64,000 nt of DNA. It comes from Chryseobacterium sp. JV274 (GTDB lineage: Bacteria > Bacteroidota > Bacteroidia > Flavobacteriales > Weeksellaceae). This document shows positions 45,128 through 54,563 of this stretch, piece by piece. Both the position numbers and the translations under genes were made by a program. Every line of letters begins with the position of its first letter. The first letter of the stretch is position 1. Where the stretch lies: NCBI RefSeq assembly GCF_903969135.1, contig NZ_LR824569.1, forward strand, positions 2,997,001-3,061,000. The letters are read 5' to 3'. The notes under the pieces are model-generated. The model was not told the origin of the DNA and ran no database searches. It saw only the letters and a program-made list of their open reading frames with translations.

Positions 45128-47257
45128 ATGTGGAAAAATTTCAAACTGAATAAATTTTTACTTCTTATTCCATTAACCAGTCTAATGTTTTGTTTCAACT
45201 CGCCAAAGAATGACGATGAAAAGATGCAGACGATTATGGTGAGCGTAAAAAACACACTTTCTTATCTGCATTATAGCCCCAAGTCTATCAATGATGCCTA
45301 TTCGAAGGACGTTTATAAGCATTATTTCGAATTGGTAGATCCTGCGAAAAGATATTTCCTGCAATCTGACATGGATGAATTCAACAAGCATGAGACAAAG
45401 CTTGACGATTATATCAGCCAGGGTGACCTTACATTCTACAAGCTTACGATTGACAGGCTATACCAGAGAGTGGATGAGATCGATAAAATAACACAGGATA
45501 TTTTCAATAAGCCAATCAATCTTCAGGAAGATGAAACGCTTACTCTTGAGCCGAAACTCAAAAAGGTACCTTCCAACAAGCAGGAACAGTATAATGAGTG
45601 GAAAAAATTCATCAAGTACAATATCCTTCAGGAAGTAGAGTCGATGAACAGCAAAGAAGAAGCTCAGAAAGAAAAGAAAGACTCTGTTCAGAAATACAAG
45701 CTGAAAGATACGATCAAGTTTAAGCCTCTTACTCAGGATGAAAAGATCAAAAAAGCGACTGATGAAGTAAAAGATCTTGTAAAAGATACCTTTACCCGAT
45801 TCAAAAAGAGAAAGAAAATGGATTGGTTTACCGTGTATATGAATGCCTATACAGAAGTATTTGATCCACATACCAACTATTATTCTCCAAAAGATAAAGA
45901 AGATTTTGATACTCAGTTTACCGGAAAAGTAATCGGTATCGGAGCATTGATTCAGGAGAAAAAAGGAAATCTTTACTTAGGAGCTCTTACCATTGGTGCA
46001 CCGGCATGGAAGTCTAAGCAGCTTTCTGAGGGTGATAAAATTCTGAAAGTAAGGTCTAAACCGAAAGACGATGCTGTAAATGTAGTAGGAATGCTTTCTG
46101 ATGAAGCTGTAAGACTGATCAGAGGAGAGAAAGGAACTCCGGTAACACTAACGGTTCAGAAAAAAGACGGTACCATCAAAGACGTAACAATGATTCGTGA
46201 AGAAGTAGCTATTGAAGACACTTTTGCAAGAAGTATCGTAGTGAACACTCCAAACGGAAAGAAATATGGTTTCATCAACCTTCCAAGTTTTAATGCTGAT
46301 TTTGAAAATGCTAAAGGAAGAAATGCTTCTGATGATATTAAAAATGAGATCATTAAACTGAAAGAACAGAATATCCAGGGAATTATTCTTGACCTTAGAA
46401 ATAATGGAGGAGGTTCTTTAACTGAAGTAGGGGATATTATGGGTCTTTTCATGGAAGCTGGACCTTATGTTCAGGTGAAAGACGGAAACGGGAAAATACA
46501 GACTCTTAAGAATAAAAATGAAACTCCTATCTGGACAGGTCCATTGGTGATTATGCAAAACGAGCTTTCTGCTTCGGCTTCAGAAATCCTTGCAGGAGTA
46601 ATGCAGGATTATGGAAGAGCAATGATTATCGGATCTCCGCAGTCTTTCGGGAAAGGAACCGTTCAGACTTTTGTTGATCTGAACAGATTCCTGAATACAG
46701 AAGATGATTTCGGATCTTTAAAACTGACTATCCAGAAGTTCTACAGAATTACCGGAGAATCTACACAGAGAAAAGGTATCGTTTCTGATATCCAGATGAA
46801 AGACTTCTTTACCTATGCTGAAGTAGGAGAGCGATATGATGATTATGCATTGGCATGGGATAAAATTCCGCCTACGAAATTCCAGAAGCTTAACTATTTC
46901 AACATTCAGGCGCTGGAAAAAGCAAGTGCAGACAGAATGGCTAAAAACAGCAATTATCAGTTGTTATTAGAGTCTGCCCAGTGGAGAGAACAATTGGACA
47001 AAGAAGAAAATATCACTTTGAATATCACTAAGTTCAATGAACTAATGAAGAACAGAAAATCTCAGATTGAAAAGTTCAAAGCTTTAACTAAATTTGAGAA
47101 CGGACTTCAGTTCATGATGTATCCAAGTGAAGTTGAAAGAGAGAAAAAAGACGAAGCTTTCAAAAAGAAATCTGAAATGTGGATCAAAAATCTGAAAAAA
47201 GATCTTTATCTGCAGGAAGCAATGAATATTGTATCAGATATGGGAGCGAAATCCTAA
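45128..47257 (+). CDS. prc: C-terminal processing protease (Prc/Tsp), S41 family
   Basis: A 709-residue periplasmic protease with an N-terminal membrane/signal segment (LLLIPLTSLMFC). The PDZ region is at about 245-340 (GALTIGAPAWKSKQLSEGDKIL). The S41 catalytic part has SASASEILAGVMQDYGRAMIIG, with the nucleophile Ser, and SFGKGTVQ, with the Lys general base. A C-terminal DUF3340-like helical part with ENGLQFMMYPSEVE follows. It cleaves C-terminal tails of periplasmic proteins and is often involved in envelope and peptidoglycan-enzyme turnover. A strong bidirectional terminator follows. Confidence 0.93.
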   Translation: MWKNFKLNKFLLLIPLTSLMFCFNSPKNDDEKMQTIMVSVKNTLSYLHYSPKSINDAYSKDVYKHYFELVDPAKRYFLQSDMDEFNKHETKLDDYISQGDLTFYKLTIDRLYQRVDEIDKITQDIFNKPINLQEDETLTLEPKLKKVPSNKQEQYNEWKKFIKYNILQEVESMNSKEEAQKEKKDSVQKYKLKDTIKFKPLTQDEKIKKATDEVKDLVKDTFTRFKKRKKMDWFTVYMNAYTEVFDPHTNYYSPKDKEDFDTQFTGKVIGIGALIQEKKGNLYLGALTIGAPAWKSKQLSEGDKILKVRSKPKDDAVNVVGMLSDEAVRLIRGEKGTPVTLTVQKKDGTIKDVTMIREEVAIEDTFARSIVVNTPNGKKYGFINLPSFNADFENAKGRNASDDIKNEIIKLKEQNIQGIILDLRNNGGGSLTEVGDIMGLFMEAGPYVQVKDGNGKIQTLKNKNETPIWTGPLVIMQNELSASASEILAGVMQDYGRAMIIGSPQSFGKGTVQTFVDLNRFLNTEDDFGSLKLTIQKFYRITGESTQRKGIVSDIQMKDFFTYAEVGERYDDYALAWDKIPPTKFQKLNYFNIQALEKASADRMAKNSNYQLLLESAQWREQLDKEENITLNITKFNELMKNRKSQIEKFKALTKFENGLQFMMYPSEVEREKKDEAFKKKSEMWIKNLKKDLYLQEAMNIVSDMGAKS

Positions 47258-47266
47258 ACATAAAAA

Positions 47267-47297
47267 ACCCGCTAATGAAAATTAGCGGGTTTTTTTA
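47267..47297. terminator. bidirectional terminator between prc and sodC
   Basis: The stem ACCCGCTAAT/ATTAGCGGGT with a GAAA loop has A6 before and T7 after. Confidence 0.9.
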
Positions 47298-47311
47298 TTG
47301 AGTAAAAAGGC

Positions 47312-47815
47312 TTACTTAATTTCTACACATCCCACTCTTCCTCCTGCATTTCCAGTAGGCTGAGTATGGAAATCATCTGCAGCAGCATGTACAATAAGAC
47401 CTTTGCCGATGATGTTTTTAGACTCATCAGTACAGCCCAGACACCATTTGTCTGTCTTGAAAGTCAGTGTTGCCGTTCCGCCCTCATCAGCAACCAGATT
47501 TCCTATATCTCCCATATGGAAATGTTCAGCACCCCATTTACCGTGATCATTTTTGGAAGGATTCCAGTGACCACCAGTAGAGGTTCCGTCTGCAGCAGAA
47601 CAATCTCCTTTTTCATGAATGTGTACTGCATGGATTCCGGGAGTAAGGTTTGTTACATTCAGTTTCATGATCACGTCATTTCCCTGCTGGGTAAACTTTG
47701 CCGTTCCTCCTGTTTGTGTTCCGCTTTTGGCATTTACAGAATACATTTTTGTTGTTCCGCATGAAGCTGCTAAAAATGCAAATCCTGCCAATAATGCTAA
47801 TGTTTGTACTTTCAT
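47312..47815 (-). CDS. sodC: Cu/Zn superoxide dismutase family lipoprotein
   Basis: A 167-residue protein with lipoprotein signal FAFLAASCGTTK. The metal site reads HAVHIHEKGDC (Cu His pair), GGHWNPSKNDHGKWGAEHFHMGDIGN (bridging His, Zn His and Asp) and HAAADDFHTQPTGNAGGRVGC. All expected ligands are visible. It dismutates superoxide in the periplasm. It converges on prc. Confidence 0.92.
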   Translation of the reverse strand: MKVQTLALLAGFAFLAASCGTTKMYSVNAKSGTQTGGTAKFTQQGNDVIMKLNVTNLTPGIHAVHIHEKGDCSAADGTSTGGHWNPSKNDHGKWGAEHFHMGDIGNLVADEGGTATLTFKTDKWCLGCTDESKNIIGKGLIVHAAADDFHTQPTGNAGGRVGCVEIK

Positions 47816-48057
47816 TTTTTAAATGATTTAAAGTGATTTTATCCCTAAAATTATAAAAGATTTTCCAAAGCGCTTTATGATTCCAGTCTTTTTTTCAAAA
47901 GATACGGCGCAGTACAGCCGAAATCCAATAGGTTTTGGCCTCAGATTCTGCAGCTTTGTCAAGAATATTGCTTGCTTTAAAAAGAGATGAAAAAAGCTTA
48001 TTTTTAACGGAGAAAGTAATTAATCTCTAACATCAAAAGAAGGAAGAAATAGAAAAA

Positions 48058-48705
48058 ATGATTATTCTATATACATTTATCAGCGAAGAAAAACACCAGT
48101 CTCTTCTTGACCGGTATCTGCCTGTTTTTTCTGATGATATGAAAAGAGATATTCTGAGATACAGAAGATGGCAGGATGCACAGCTTTCTTTGCTGGGGAA
48201 GTTACTTTTACGGCATGGATTAAGAACTTTTTATAATATTCCGGAGGTGGAAATAGGTATTCTTCCCAACAAAAAGCCTTATTTGAAAGGACATAACCTT
48301 CATTTTAATATATCGCATTCCAAGGACCTTGTTGCCTGTGTCATTGCAGAATATCCTTTGGGAATAGATGTAGAATACAATGATCCGAAGGTCAGTTACC
48401 GGGATTTTATATTTCAGATGACTCCTAATGAGATGCAGGAAATTCAGGATGGCATGGATAAAATGAAAGGATTCTTCACCTATTGGACGAGAAAAGAAGC
48501 TGCTATAAAAGCACATGGAGGTGGGATGATACTTCCCTTAGATTCTTTTGAAGTAACTAATGGGGAGTGTGTTATTGAAGATGAGAAGTTCTTTATAAAA
48601 GAGATTTTTATTCACAAAGACTATCATAGCTATATGGCTTCTTCAGATCCAAAAATTAAAAATGTAGTCCCTCTTTTCAAACATTTTGAAGGAGATATCC
48701 TATAG
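48058..48705 (+). CDS. 4'-phosphopantetheinyl transferase
   Basis: A 215-residue Sfp/AcpT-type enzyme: LGIDVEYNDPKVSYRDF with the Mg-binding Asp and Glu, then FFTYWTRKEAAIKAHGGGM with the WTRKEA helix. It transfers phosphopantetheine from CoA to carrier proteins, of fatty-acid or secondary-metabolite type. No carrier protein or synthase is in the window, so the target is unknown. It is not obviously linked to its neighbours. Confidence 0.9.
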   Translation: MIILYTFISEEKHQSLLDRYLPVFSDDMKRDILRYRRWQDAQLSLLGKLLLRHGLRTFYNIPEVEIGILPNKKPYLKGHNLHFNISHSKDLVACVIAEYPLGIDVEYNDPKVSYRDFIFQMTPNEMQEIQDGMDKMKGFFTYWTRKEAAIKAHGGGMILPLDSFEVTNGECVIEDEKFFIKEIFIHKDYHSYMASSDPKIKNVVPLFKHFEGDIL

Positions 48706-48768
48706 TAAAAGCGGGTTCTTTATCTTTATTATAGCAATAAAAGACAACAGAATTCTGCCCCGGAAAAA

Positions 48769-48776
48769 TATCTTTG
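48769..48776 (+). promoter_or_regulatory. -7 box before the AraC gene
   Basis: TATCTTTG matches TAnnTTTG and lies 18 bp before the TTG start codon. Confidence 0.5.
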
Positions 48777-48794
48777 TAAACTAACAACTTTGAA

Positions 48795-49697
48795 TTGGAA
48801 GAATATAAAAAACGAATTGTAAAAACAATTCAATACATTGATAATCATATTGATTCGGATTTGTCTCTGGAGAAAGTTTCAGAGATAAGCGCTTATTCGC
48901 CTTTTCATTTCCACAGAATATTTAAGCTTGTCACCGGAGAGACTCTTCAGAGCTATATTATCAGGAAGAAAATAGAAAAAAGCGCCCTTCATCTGGCAAT
49001 GCATAAAAATATGGAGATCAAAGAGATCTACTGGAATCTTGGATTTTCAAACCACTCAGCTTTCTGCAAAACATTCAAAAAATATTATGGTGTGCCCCCT
49101 ACAGAATTCCGCAGGTCGGCTCCTGAAAAATTTCACAAGATTTTACAAACACATAGCAAGAACGGACAAATTGATACGGTTTTCAGCCAATACATTTGCA
49201 ATATTGAAAACCTGTTAAATTGGACCAACATGAATTTAAAAATCGAAGTAAAAGAAATGCCAGAAATGAATCTGGCGTCTGTAATGAGCCTTGGAATTGC
49301 AAATGTGGAATCTTCTTTCAACGTATTAATAGATTGGGCGATAAAGAAGAATCTTTTTCCGCGGGAAAATGTGAAAATGATCGCTATATATCATGACAGC
49401 TGTAAGATTACCCCTCTTGACAAAGTAAGAATTCATGCCTGCATGCTCCTGGATGAAAAACTGAGGCAGCAGGAGGGCGAAGTATTTGCCGAAACTTTAG
49501 ATGCGGGCAAATACATTGTAGGAAGTGGCGAAGTTACTTTGGATGACTTCGAGCAATGCTGGGTTTCTTTGTTTTTATGGATGAATGAAAACAAGTATAC
49601 CACCAGAAAAACCTTTCCTTACGAAATCTATCACTCCAACTTTAAAGAACATCCGGAAGGAAAAATGATCGTTGATTTTTGTATTCCGATTCATTAA
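48795..49697 (+). CDS. AraC-family regulator with GyrI-like C-terminal domain
   Basis: A 300-residue protein. The AraC DNA-binding part is N-terminal (5-110): IDNHIDSDLSLEKVSEISAYSPFHFHRIFK and IKEIYWNLGFSNHSAFCKTFKKYYGVPPTEFRR. The C-terminal half (about 150-300) matches GyrI/SbmC-like small-molecule-binding domains, as in Rob/SoxS-type and multidrug sensors. The start codon is TTG; nothing in-frame upstream fits. It lies next to the LytTR island on the same strand but ends before its first site. Confidence 0.9.
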   Translation: MEEYKKRIVKTIQYIDNHIDSDLSLEKVSEISAYSPFHFHRIFKLVTGETLQSYIIRKKIEKSALHLAMHKNMEIKEIYWNLGFSNHSAFCKTFKKYYGVPPTEFRRSAPEKFHKILQTHSKNGQIDTVFSQYICNIENLLNWTNMNLKIEVKEMPEMNLASVMSLGIANVESSFNVLIDWAIKKNLFPRENVKMIAIYHDSCKITPLDKVRIHACMLLDEKLRQQEGEVFAETLDAGKYIVGSGEVTLDDFEQCWVSLFLWMNENKYTTRKTFPYEIYHSNFKEHPEGKMIVDFCIPIH

Positions 49698-49703
49698 TTT
49701 CCC

Positions 49704-49772
49704 ATTCGGTAACAAAAGAATGCCTTTCGGTAACAATTTTTTTACGGGAAGGCATTTCTCATCCTATTTTTG
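49704..49772 (+). promoter_or_regulatory. LytTR-type promoter a (TonB receptor operon)
   Basis: The half-site ATTCGGTAA at 49704 is followed exactly 21 bp later by TTTCGGTAA at 49725. After 31 bp comes TATTTTTG (49765-49772), a TAnnTTTG box. The 21-bp phasing (two helical turns) and the spacing to the -7 box recur at two other promoters of the island. That the sites bind the LytTR regulator encoded downstream is inference. Confidence 0.7.
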
Positions 49773-49790
49773 ACCCAGAAAACAATAAAA

Positions 49791-52037
49791 ATGAAAACGC
49801 AAGGACAAAACATACTGCTTCTTATTTTCCTGATCGCTTCCATAATGGGATATTCGCAGGTGAAGATCTCAGGAAAAGTTTCCTTTAAAAACAAAGGGGT
49901 AAGTGAAGTAAACGTCACTCTGAAAGATACCTATGACGGGACAACCACAGATGCCCAAGGTAATTTTTCTTTTGAAACTTCAGAAAAAGGAGAGCATAAA
50001 ATAACATTTACCCATCCGAAATATGAGAATATAGAAAGAACAGTTTCTATTGAAAATCAGGAAATTTCTTTGATTGTTGACCTTAAAGAACAGATCAGTG
50101 AGATTGATGCAGTAGTAGTTTCTGCGGGATCCATTGAAGCAAGTGATAAGAAAAGAGCAACAGCACTGCTTTCTCCAATAGATATTTACACCACAGCAGG
50201 AGCTGACGGGCAGATTTCTTCAGCTTTAACCTACCTTCCGGGAGTGCAGAAAGTAGGTGGAACAGAAGGTCTTTTTATCAGAGGTGGTACAGGAACGGAA
50301 TCTAAAATTTTTATGGATGGAAGTCTTATCAATAATTATTTTTCAAATTCTGTTCCGGGAATTGCAGGAAGAGATCAGTTCAATACCTCACTTTTCAAAG
50401 GGAATATATTTTCAAGCGGCGGATATTCTGCATTATACGGACAGGCTCTTTCAGGAGCTTTGATGCTGGAAAGTGTTGATCTTCCGGATGAAAGTTCTTA
50501 CAGCTTAGGTGTTTCACCTATTTTCCTGAGTGCCGGATTTCAGAAGCTTGGAGACAATAAAAACTATTCCTACGGCGCTACAGCAGGATATTCTATTTTA
50601 AGTCTGATGCAGAAAGTCTTTAATTTTAATACAGATTTTGTTGAAGCACCACAGGGTCTTAACGGAGATCTGAATTTCAGATTTAAAACAAAATCAGGGG
50701 GCTTTTTCAAATATTATGGGATGTTTAATTCCAATAAAATGGGAGTGAGATCGGAAAGCCTTGAACCCGGATATGATTTCAGTCTGGTAAAGCTTAACGG
50801 TAAAAATACATTTCATAATCTTTCCTTTAAACAGAAATTTGGAAAATACCTTCTGAATGTAGGGGGTTCTTACTCTTACAACAGATCTGATCTTCATTTT
50901 TCTACAGAAACCAATGATATTGAATCCAACAGAAGCCAGCTTCTTACAGACGGAAATTATTTTAACTTCAAAGCAGTTATTGAAAGAAAGATCAACAAAA
51001 TCAGCGCTCTGAGAGGAGGATTTGAGTTGAATAATACGGATGAAAATCTGAACTTTGAAGCGGTGCAGAAATATTATAAGGATTTGATATCTTCTGCTTT
51101 TCTTGAAACAGATCTGGGATTCAGTAATGCATTGTCAGCGAAAATAGGAGTAAGAGCAGAGCACTCTTCTTTTTTAGGGAAGAATAATATTGCCCCTCGT
51201 TTTGCCATTGCTTACCGTCTGGCAAAAGACTGGACCACTTCCTTAGCGTATGGTCTCTTTTATCAGAATCCGGAAAGTAAATATATCAATGGTCCTGCAA
51301 ATCTTGGTTTCCAGAAGTCTCAGCATTATATTTTTCAGGTTCAGAGAGCTTCGGAAGGAAGAACATTACGTTTTGAAGCGTTTTATAAAAAATATGACCA
51401 ATTGATTAAAACATTTAATGTTAATCAGGATAAAGAACAGAATCAGCAGACTCAATCCGCATTAAACAACAGTGGATACGGATATGCAAAAGGAGTAGAA
51501 TTTTTCTGGAGAGACAATAAAAAAACATTTGAGAATATTGATTATTGGATCAGCTACTCATACCTGAATTCTAAAAGAGATTTTCTTAATTATCCGGTTA
51601 GCCTGCAGCCAAGTTTTGCCGCGGAACACACCCTTTCTGCAGTGGCAAAAAGATTTATTCCGGAATGGAAGCTTGGAGTAAACTTATCGTATACCTATGC
51701 TAAAGGACGTCCTTATTATGATATTGCCTCTACGTTTGAGAACGGGAAAGCAATTAATTATACCAGAAATGAAGGGAGATTAAAAGATTATAATGCTTTG
51801 AATTTCAGTATCAATTATCTACCCAATATCGGTAAAAAAGATGCGAAAGCTTTTCCGGTGTTCGTATTGAGTGTCAGCAATATTTTAGGATCAAAGAATG
51901 TATATGGCTATAATTTCTCTGCAGACGGATCCAGAAGTTCTGCAATCGTTCCGCCAGTCAATACTTTTGTGTTCATTGGAGCATTTATAAGTTTCGGAGT
52001 AGATAAAACGGATGATGCCATCAATAATAATTTATAA
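49791..52037 (+). CDS. TonB-dependent receptor with carboxypeptidase-regulatory-like N-terminus
   Basis: A 748-residue outer-membrane receptor. The signal peptide ends around GYSQV, then a CarboxypepD_reg-like domain (about 22-105: KISGKVSFKNKGVSEVNVTLKDT). The plug region has TAGADGQISSALTYLPGVQKVGG and LFIRGGTGTESKIFMDG. A beta-barrel ends in FVFIGAFISFGVDK, followed by a short polar tail. It imports an unknown ligand. I chose the ATG giving MKTQGQNILLL; the -7 box overlaps the longer alternative. It leads an operon with a TPR-like periplasmic protein and has a LytTR-type promoter. Confidence 0.88.
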   Translation: MKTQGQNILLLIFLIASIMGYSQVKISGKVSFKNKGVSEVNVTLKDTYDGTTTDAQGNFSFETSEKGEHKITFTHPKYENIERTVSIENQEISLIVDLKEQISEIDAVVVSAGSIEASDKKRATALLSPIDIYTTAGADGQISSALTYLPGVQKVGGTEGLFIRGGTGTESKIFMDGSLINNYFSNSVPGIAGRDQFNTSLFKGNIFSSGGYSALYGQALSGALMLESVDLPDESSYSLGVSPIFLSAGFQKLGDNKNYSYGATAGYSILSLMQKVFNFNTDFVEAPQGLNGDLNFRFKTKSGGFFKYYGMFNSNKMGVRSESLEPGYDFSLVKLNGKNTFHNLSFKQKFGKYLLNVGGSYSYNRSDLHFSTETNDIESNRSQLLTDGNYFNFKAVIERKINKISALRGGFELNNTDENLNFEAVQKYYKDLISSAFLETDLGFSNALSAKIGVRAEHSSFLGKNNIAPRFAIAYRLAKDWTTSLAYGLFYQNPESKYINGPANLGFQKSQHYIFQVQRASEGRTLRFEAFYKKYDQLIKTFNVNQDKEQNQQTQSALNNSGYGYAKGVEFFWRDNKKTFENIDYWISYSYLNSKRDFLNYPVSLQPSFAAEHTLSAVAKRFIPEWKLGVNLSYTYAKGRPYYDIASTFENGKAINYTRNEGRLKDYNALNFSINYLPNIGKKDAKAFPVFVLSVSNILGSKNVYGYNFSADGSRSSAIVPPVNTFVFIGAFISFGVDKTDDAINNNL

Positions 52038-52087
52038 AAAACATACCTTAGGGCAAACAAATAGACTAACTTTTAAAATTTGATATC

Positions 52088-52747
52088 ATGAAAAAATACC
52101 TTTTAAGCTTTGCTTTAGCTTTTGTGAGCTTAACAGCTTTTGCACAGGCAGATTACGACAAAATAATGACTGAAAAAATCGGAAGAATTGAAGTCTGTAA
52201 AACATCGGAAGATTTCCAGACTCTGGCCAATGATTTCCAGAGGATAGGAAGTAAAGAAAGCACAAAATGGCTTCCGGCGTACTATTCGGCATTTTCTTAT
52301 ATCCAGAAAGGAAGAACCTTGATGAGAGACGGAAAAATGCAGGAACTGGATGCTATTGCAGATCAGGCCGAGAAACAACTGTCAATGGCACAGAATCTTG
52401 CCGGAGCAGATAATGCAGAAATTCACTTGCTGAGAAAAATGTCCTACTCACTGAGAATGATGGTAAATCCGGCACAGCGTTATATGACAGACGGAGCCAG
52501 AGCTGCTGAAGAACTTAATATTGCAGAAAAATTAGAGCCTGCAAATCCAAGAATTGCTCTTATCAAAGCAGAAGACGTTTATTTTACTCCTGAGCAGTAC
52601 GGAGGAAGCAAAACCAAAGGACTGGAAATGTTCAAAGATGCACAGGCAAAATTTAAGACCTACAAACCTAAAACGGCATTAGATCCTAACTGGGGAAGAG
52701 GTGAAGCTGATTATTTTCTAAGCCTTCCGGCAGAAAAAGCGAAATAA
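52088..52747 (+). CDS. periplasmic TPR-like protein
   Basis: A 219-residue protein with signal LLSFALAFVSLTAFAQA and a helical, TPR-like mature part (WLPAYYSAFSYIQKGRTLM, NLAGADNAEIHLLRKMSYSLRMM, AEKLEPANPRIALIKAEDVY). No catalytic motif is visible. It lies 50 bp after the TonB receptor and is presumably co-expressed, possibly as a partner or substrate handler. A terminator follows, just before the kinase promoter. Confidence 0.82.
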   Translation: MKKYLLSFALAFVSLTAFAQADYDKIMTEKIGRIEVCKTSEDFQTLANDFQRIGSKESTKWLPAYYSAFSYIQKGRTLMRDGKMQELDAIADQAEKQLSMAQNLAGADNAEIHLLRKMSYSLRMMVNPAQRYMTDGARAAEELNIAEKLEPANPRIALIKAEDVYFTPEQYGGSKTKGLEMFKDAQAKFKTYKPKTALDPNWGRGEADYFLSLPAEKAK

Positions 52748-52773
52748 TACATTCTTTGCTTTACTTATAAATT

Positions 52774-52797
52774 AACCTTCATTCGTGAAGGTTTTTT
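52774..52797 (+). terminator. terminator of the TonB receptor operon
   Basis: The stem AACCTTCA/TGAAGGTT with loop TTCG is followed by T5. It separates the receptor operon from the kinase promoter about 7 bp further on. Confidence 0.85.
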
Positions 52798-52803
52798 TAT
52801 ACC

Positions 52804-52871
52804 GTTCAGGGAAGAAAATCAGCCCTTCGGTAAGAATTAATTTTTGATACCTTTAATAAAAACTAATTTTG
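52804..52871 (+). promoter_or_regulatory. LytTR-type promoter b (sensor kinase)
   Basis: The half-site GTTCAGGGA (52804) is degenerate and CTTCGGTAA (52825) is good; their spacing is exactly 21 bp. TAATTTTG (52864-52871) follows after 30 bp, the same geometry as promoter a. Confidence 0.65.
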
Positions 52872-52888
52872 AGTCAAGAAAACAGATC

Positions 52889-54202
52889 ATGAAACGGAAA
52901 TACTTTACCATATTACTTTGGACGTCATTAGGAACCACATTATTTTTCTTTTTGTTTTTTAATGATGAAAAGACTTTGAATTCTTTTCTGATCACGCTGC
53001 TTCTTTCAACCATGTATTCCTTTGTACTGGGGTTTGGAAACGGATTTATCAATGAATTTCTCAACAGAAAATTCCCATGGTCGGAAGCTACCCGAACGAG
53101 AGCGGTTTTAAGTATTGTTTCCATTATCATCGGGAACTTTATTCTGGTCTATTTCTGTAATTATATGAACTATGTGGTGATTCAGAAAACGGCTACCATA
53201 CAAGAGTTTTTTTCTTCAAAGTATGGGGTAACGAATTGGTTTATGATCAATATTGCTCTTTTGATCTCTGCCTTTCTTCATGCTAAAAGCTTTATGGAAG
53301 AGCTGAAAAAGACTTCCAGAAAAGAAGTAGTAGAGCAGAAGCTAATCGCGAAATCAGCAAACGCTCAGTTTGAAAGTTTAAAAAATCAGCTGGATCCTCA
53401 TTTCCTTTTCAATTCTCTGAATGTTTTAAGCTCACTGATTGATGAGAATCCGCGCCAAGCTCAGAAGTTTACCGCTTCAATGTCAAAGATTTACCGTTAT
53501 GTACTTGAACAGAAAGATAAAGAGCTTGTAACGGTGGAAGATGAAATAGAATTTGCCAGAACATATTGTGACCTTTTGAAAACAAGATTTGAAGACAGTG
53601 TAGATTTTACTTTTGAAGTTGCCCGGGAAGATTACCAGAAATATGTTGTTCCGCTGTCTTTACAGCTGCTGCTGGAAAACTGTATCAAACATAATTTCGC
53701 TACGTCATCAAAACCTTTGATGATAAGAATTTTTTCAGCGGGAAATATACTTTGTATTGAAAATAACTTACAGGTAAGAGAGCAGATCAAAGAAAGTTCG
53801 GGAATTGGTCTTGCCAATATTGTACAGCGTTATTCTCTGCTTACCGATCGAAATGTATTCATAGAAAAGTCAGAGGATCATTTTAAAGTAAAACTTCCGA
53901 TGCTTTTGAATAAACCGCAAGTTTCCAGTGCAAAACCTGAAGATGATTCTGCTGCGTACAAGCGTGCACAGAAGAGAGTAAAAGAAATGAAAAGCTTTTA
54001 TATGAATCTTATTTCTTACTGCACTGTATGTTCCTTTTTAATCTTTATCAATCTTTACACCAGCAGCAGAAATCAGTGGTTTTGGTTTCCGGTACTGGGG
54101 TGGGGAATTGGGGTTGCTTCCCATGCCTTTCAGGTGTTTGGAGTAGGAGAATCATGGCAGGAAAAGAAGATTCGTGAAATTATGAACAAACAAAAAAAAT
54201 AA
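52889..54202 (+). CDS. LytS-like sensor histidine kinase with C-terminal 2TM domain
   Basis: A 437-residue kinase. Four membrane segments fill residues 1-130. The His_kinase motif is LDPHFLFNSLNVL with His171, then LLLENCIKHN (N box) and SSGIGLANI (G box). Unusually, after the ATPase domain a 2TM domain follows (about 356-437: YKRAQKRVKEMKSFYMNLISY to FGVGESWQEKKIREIM). It is closely similar to the stand-alone 2TM proteins downstream. The kinase would phosphorylate the LytTR regulator of the same island. I chose ATG of MKRKYFT; the LytTR-type promoter lies directly upstream. Confidence 0.9.
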   Translation: MKRKYFTILLWTSLGTTLFFFLFFNDEKTLNSFLITLLLSTMYSFVLGFGNGFINEFLNRKFPWSEATRTRAVLSIVSIIIGNFILVYFCNYMNYVVIQKTATIQEFFSSKYGVTNWFMINIALLISAFLHAKSFMEELKKTSRKEVVEQKLIAKSANAQFESLKNQLDPHFLFNSLNVLSSLIDENPRQAQKFTASMSKIYRYVLEQKDKELVTVEDEIEFARTYCDLLKTRFEDSVDFTFEVAREDYQKYVVPLSLQLLLENCIKHNFATSSKPLMIRIFSAGNILCIENNLQVREQIKESSGIGLANIVQRYSLLTDRNVFIEKSEDHFKVKLPMLLNKPQVSSAKPEDDSAAYKRAQKRVKEMKSFYMNLISYCTVCSFLIFINLYTSSRNQWFWFPVLGWGIGVASHAFQVFGVGESWQEKKIREIMNKQKK

Positions 54203-54206
54203 AACG

Positions 54207-54512
54207 ATGGAAAGATTTGACGAAAATGATATTGAATACCAACGTGCCAGAAGAGAGGTAGAACGGTTACGTGGATTTTACGGACATTTATTCGCTTATA
54301 TCGCAGTGAATGCTATGATCGTTGTATACAACTGTATGAACCTGAAACCCGGTGAAAGTTATTTTCAGTTTAAAAACTTTTTTACAGCCACTTTCTGGGG
54401 AATAGGAGTTGCAGCACACGCTGTTACGGTTTTTTTACCCCGTATTAATTTTATCAGGAAATGGGAAGACCATAAGATTAAAGAACTCATGGATAAGCAG
54501 AAAAATCATTAA
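54207..54512 (+). CDS. 2TM-domain protein A
   Basis: A 101-residue protein with the 2TM-domain pattern: a charged lead-in IEYQRARREVERLRGFYGHLF, two hydrophobic helices (about 28-48 and 60-82) and an RKWEDHKIKELMDKQ helix. It starts 4 bp after the kinase stop, so it is co-translated with it. The domain is also fused to the kinase C-terminus. The function is unknown; a role in signal sensing or membrane scaffolding is inferred. Confidence 0.85.
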   Translation: MERFDENDIEYQRARREVERLRGFYGHLFAYIAVNAMIVVYNCMNLKPGESYFQFKNFFTATFWGIGVAAHAVTVFLPRINFIRKWEDHKIKELMDKQKNH

Positions 54513-54563
54513 AGGAATTTCCTTTTTTATTCAAACACTTTTAATTTTAAAAACTCATTAAAG

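Noticed and set aside
47816..48057. Coding-like stretch upstream of the phosphopantetheinyl transferase gene
   Set aside because: Short frames with plausible residues occur on the minus strand, but all are broken by stops and no motif or start is convincing. It may be a gene remnant or a repeat.
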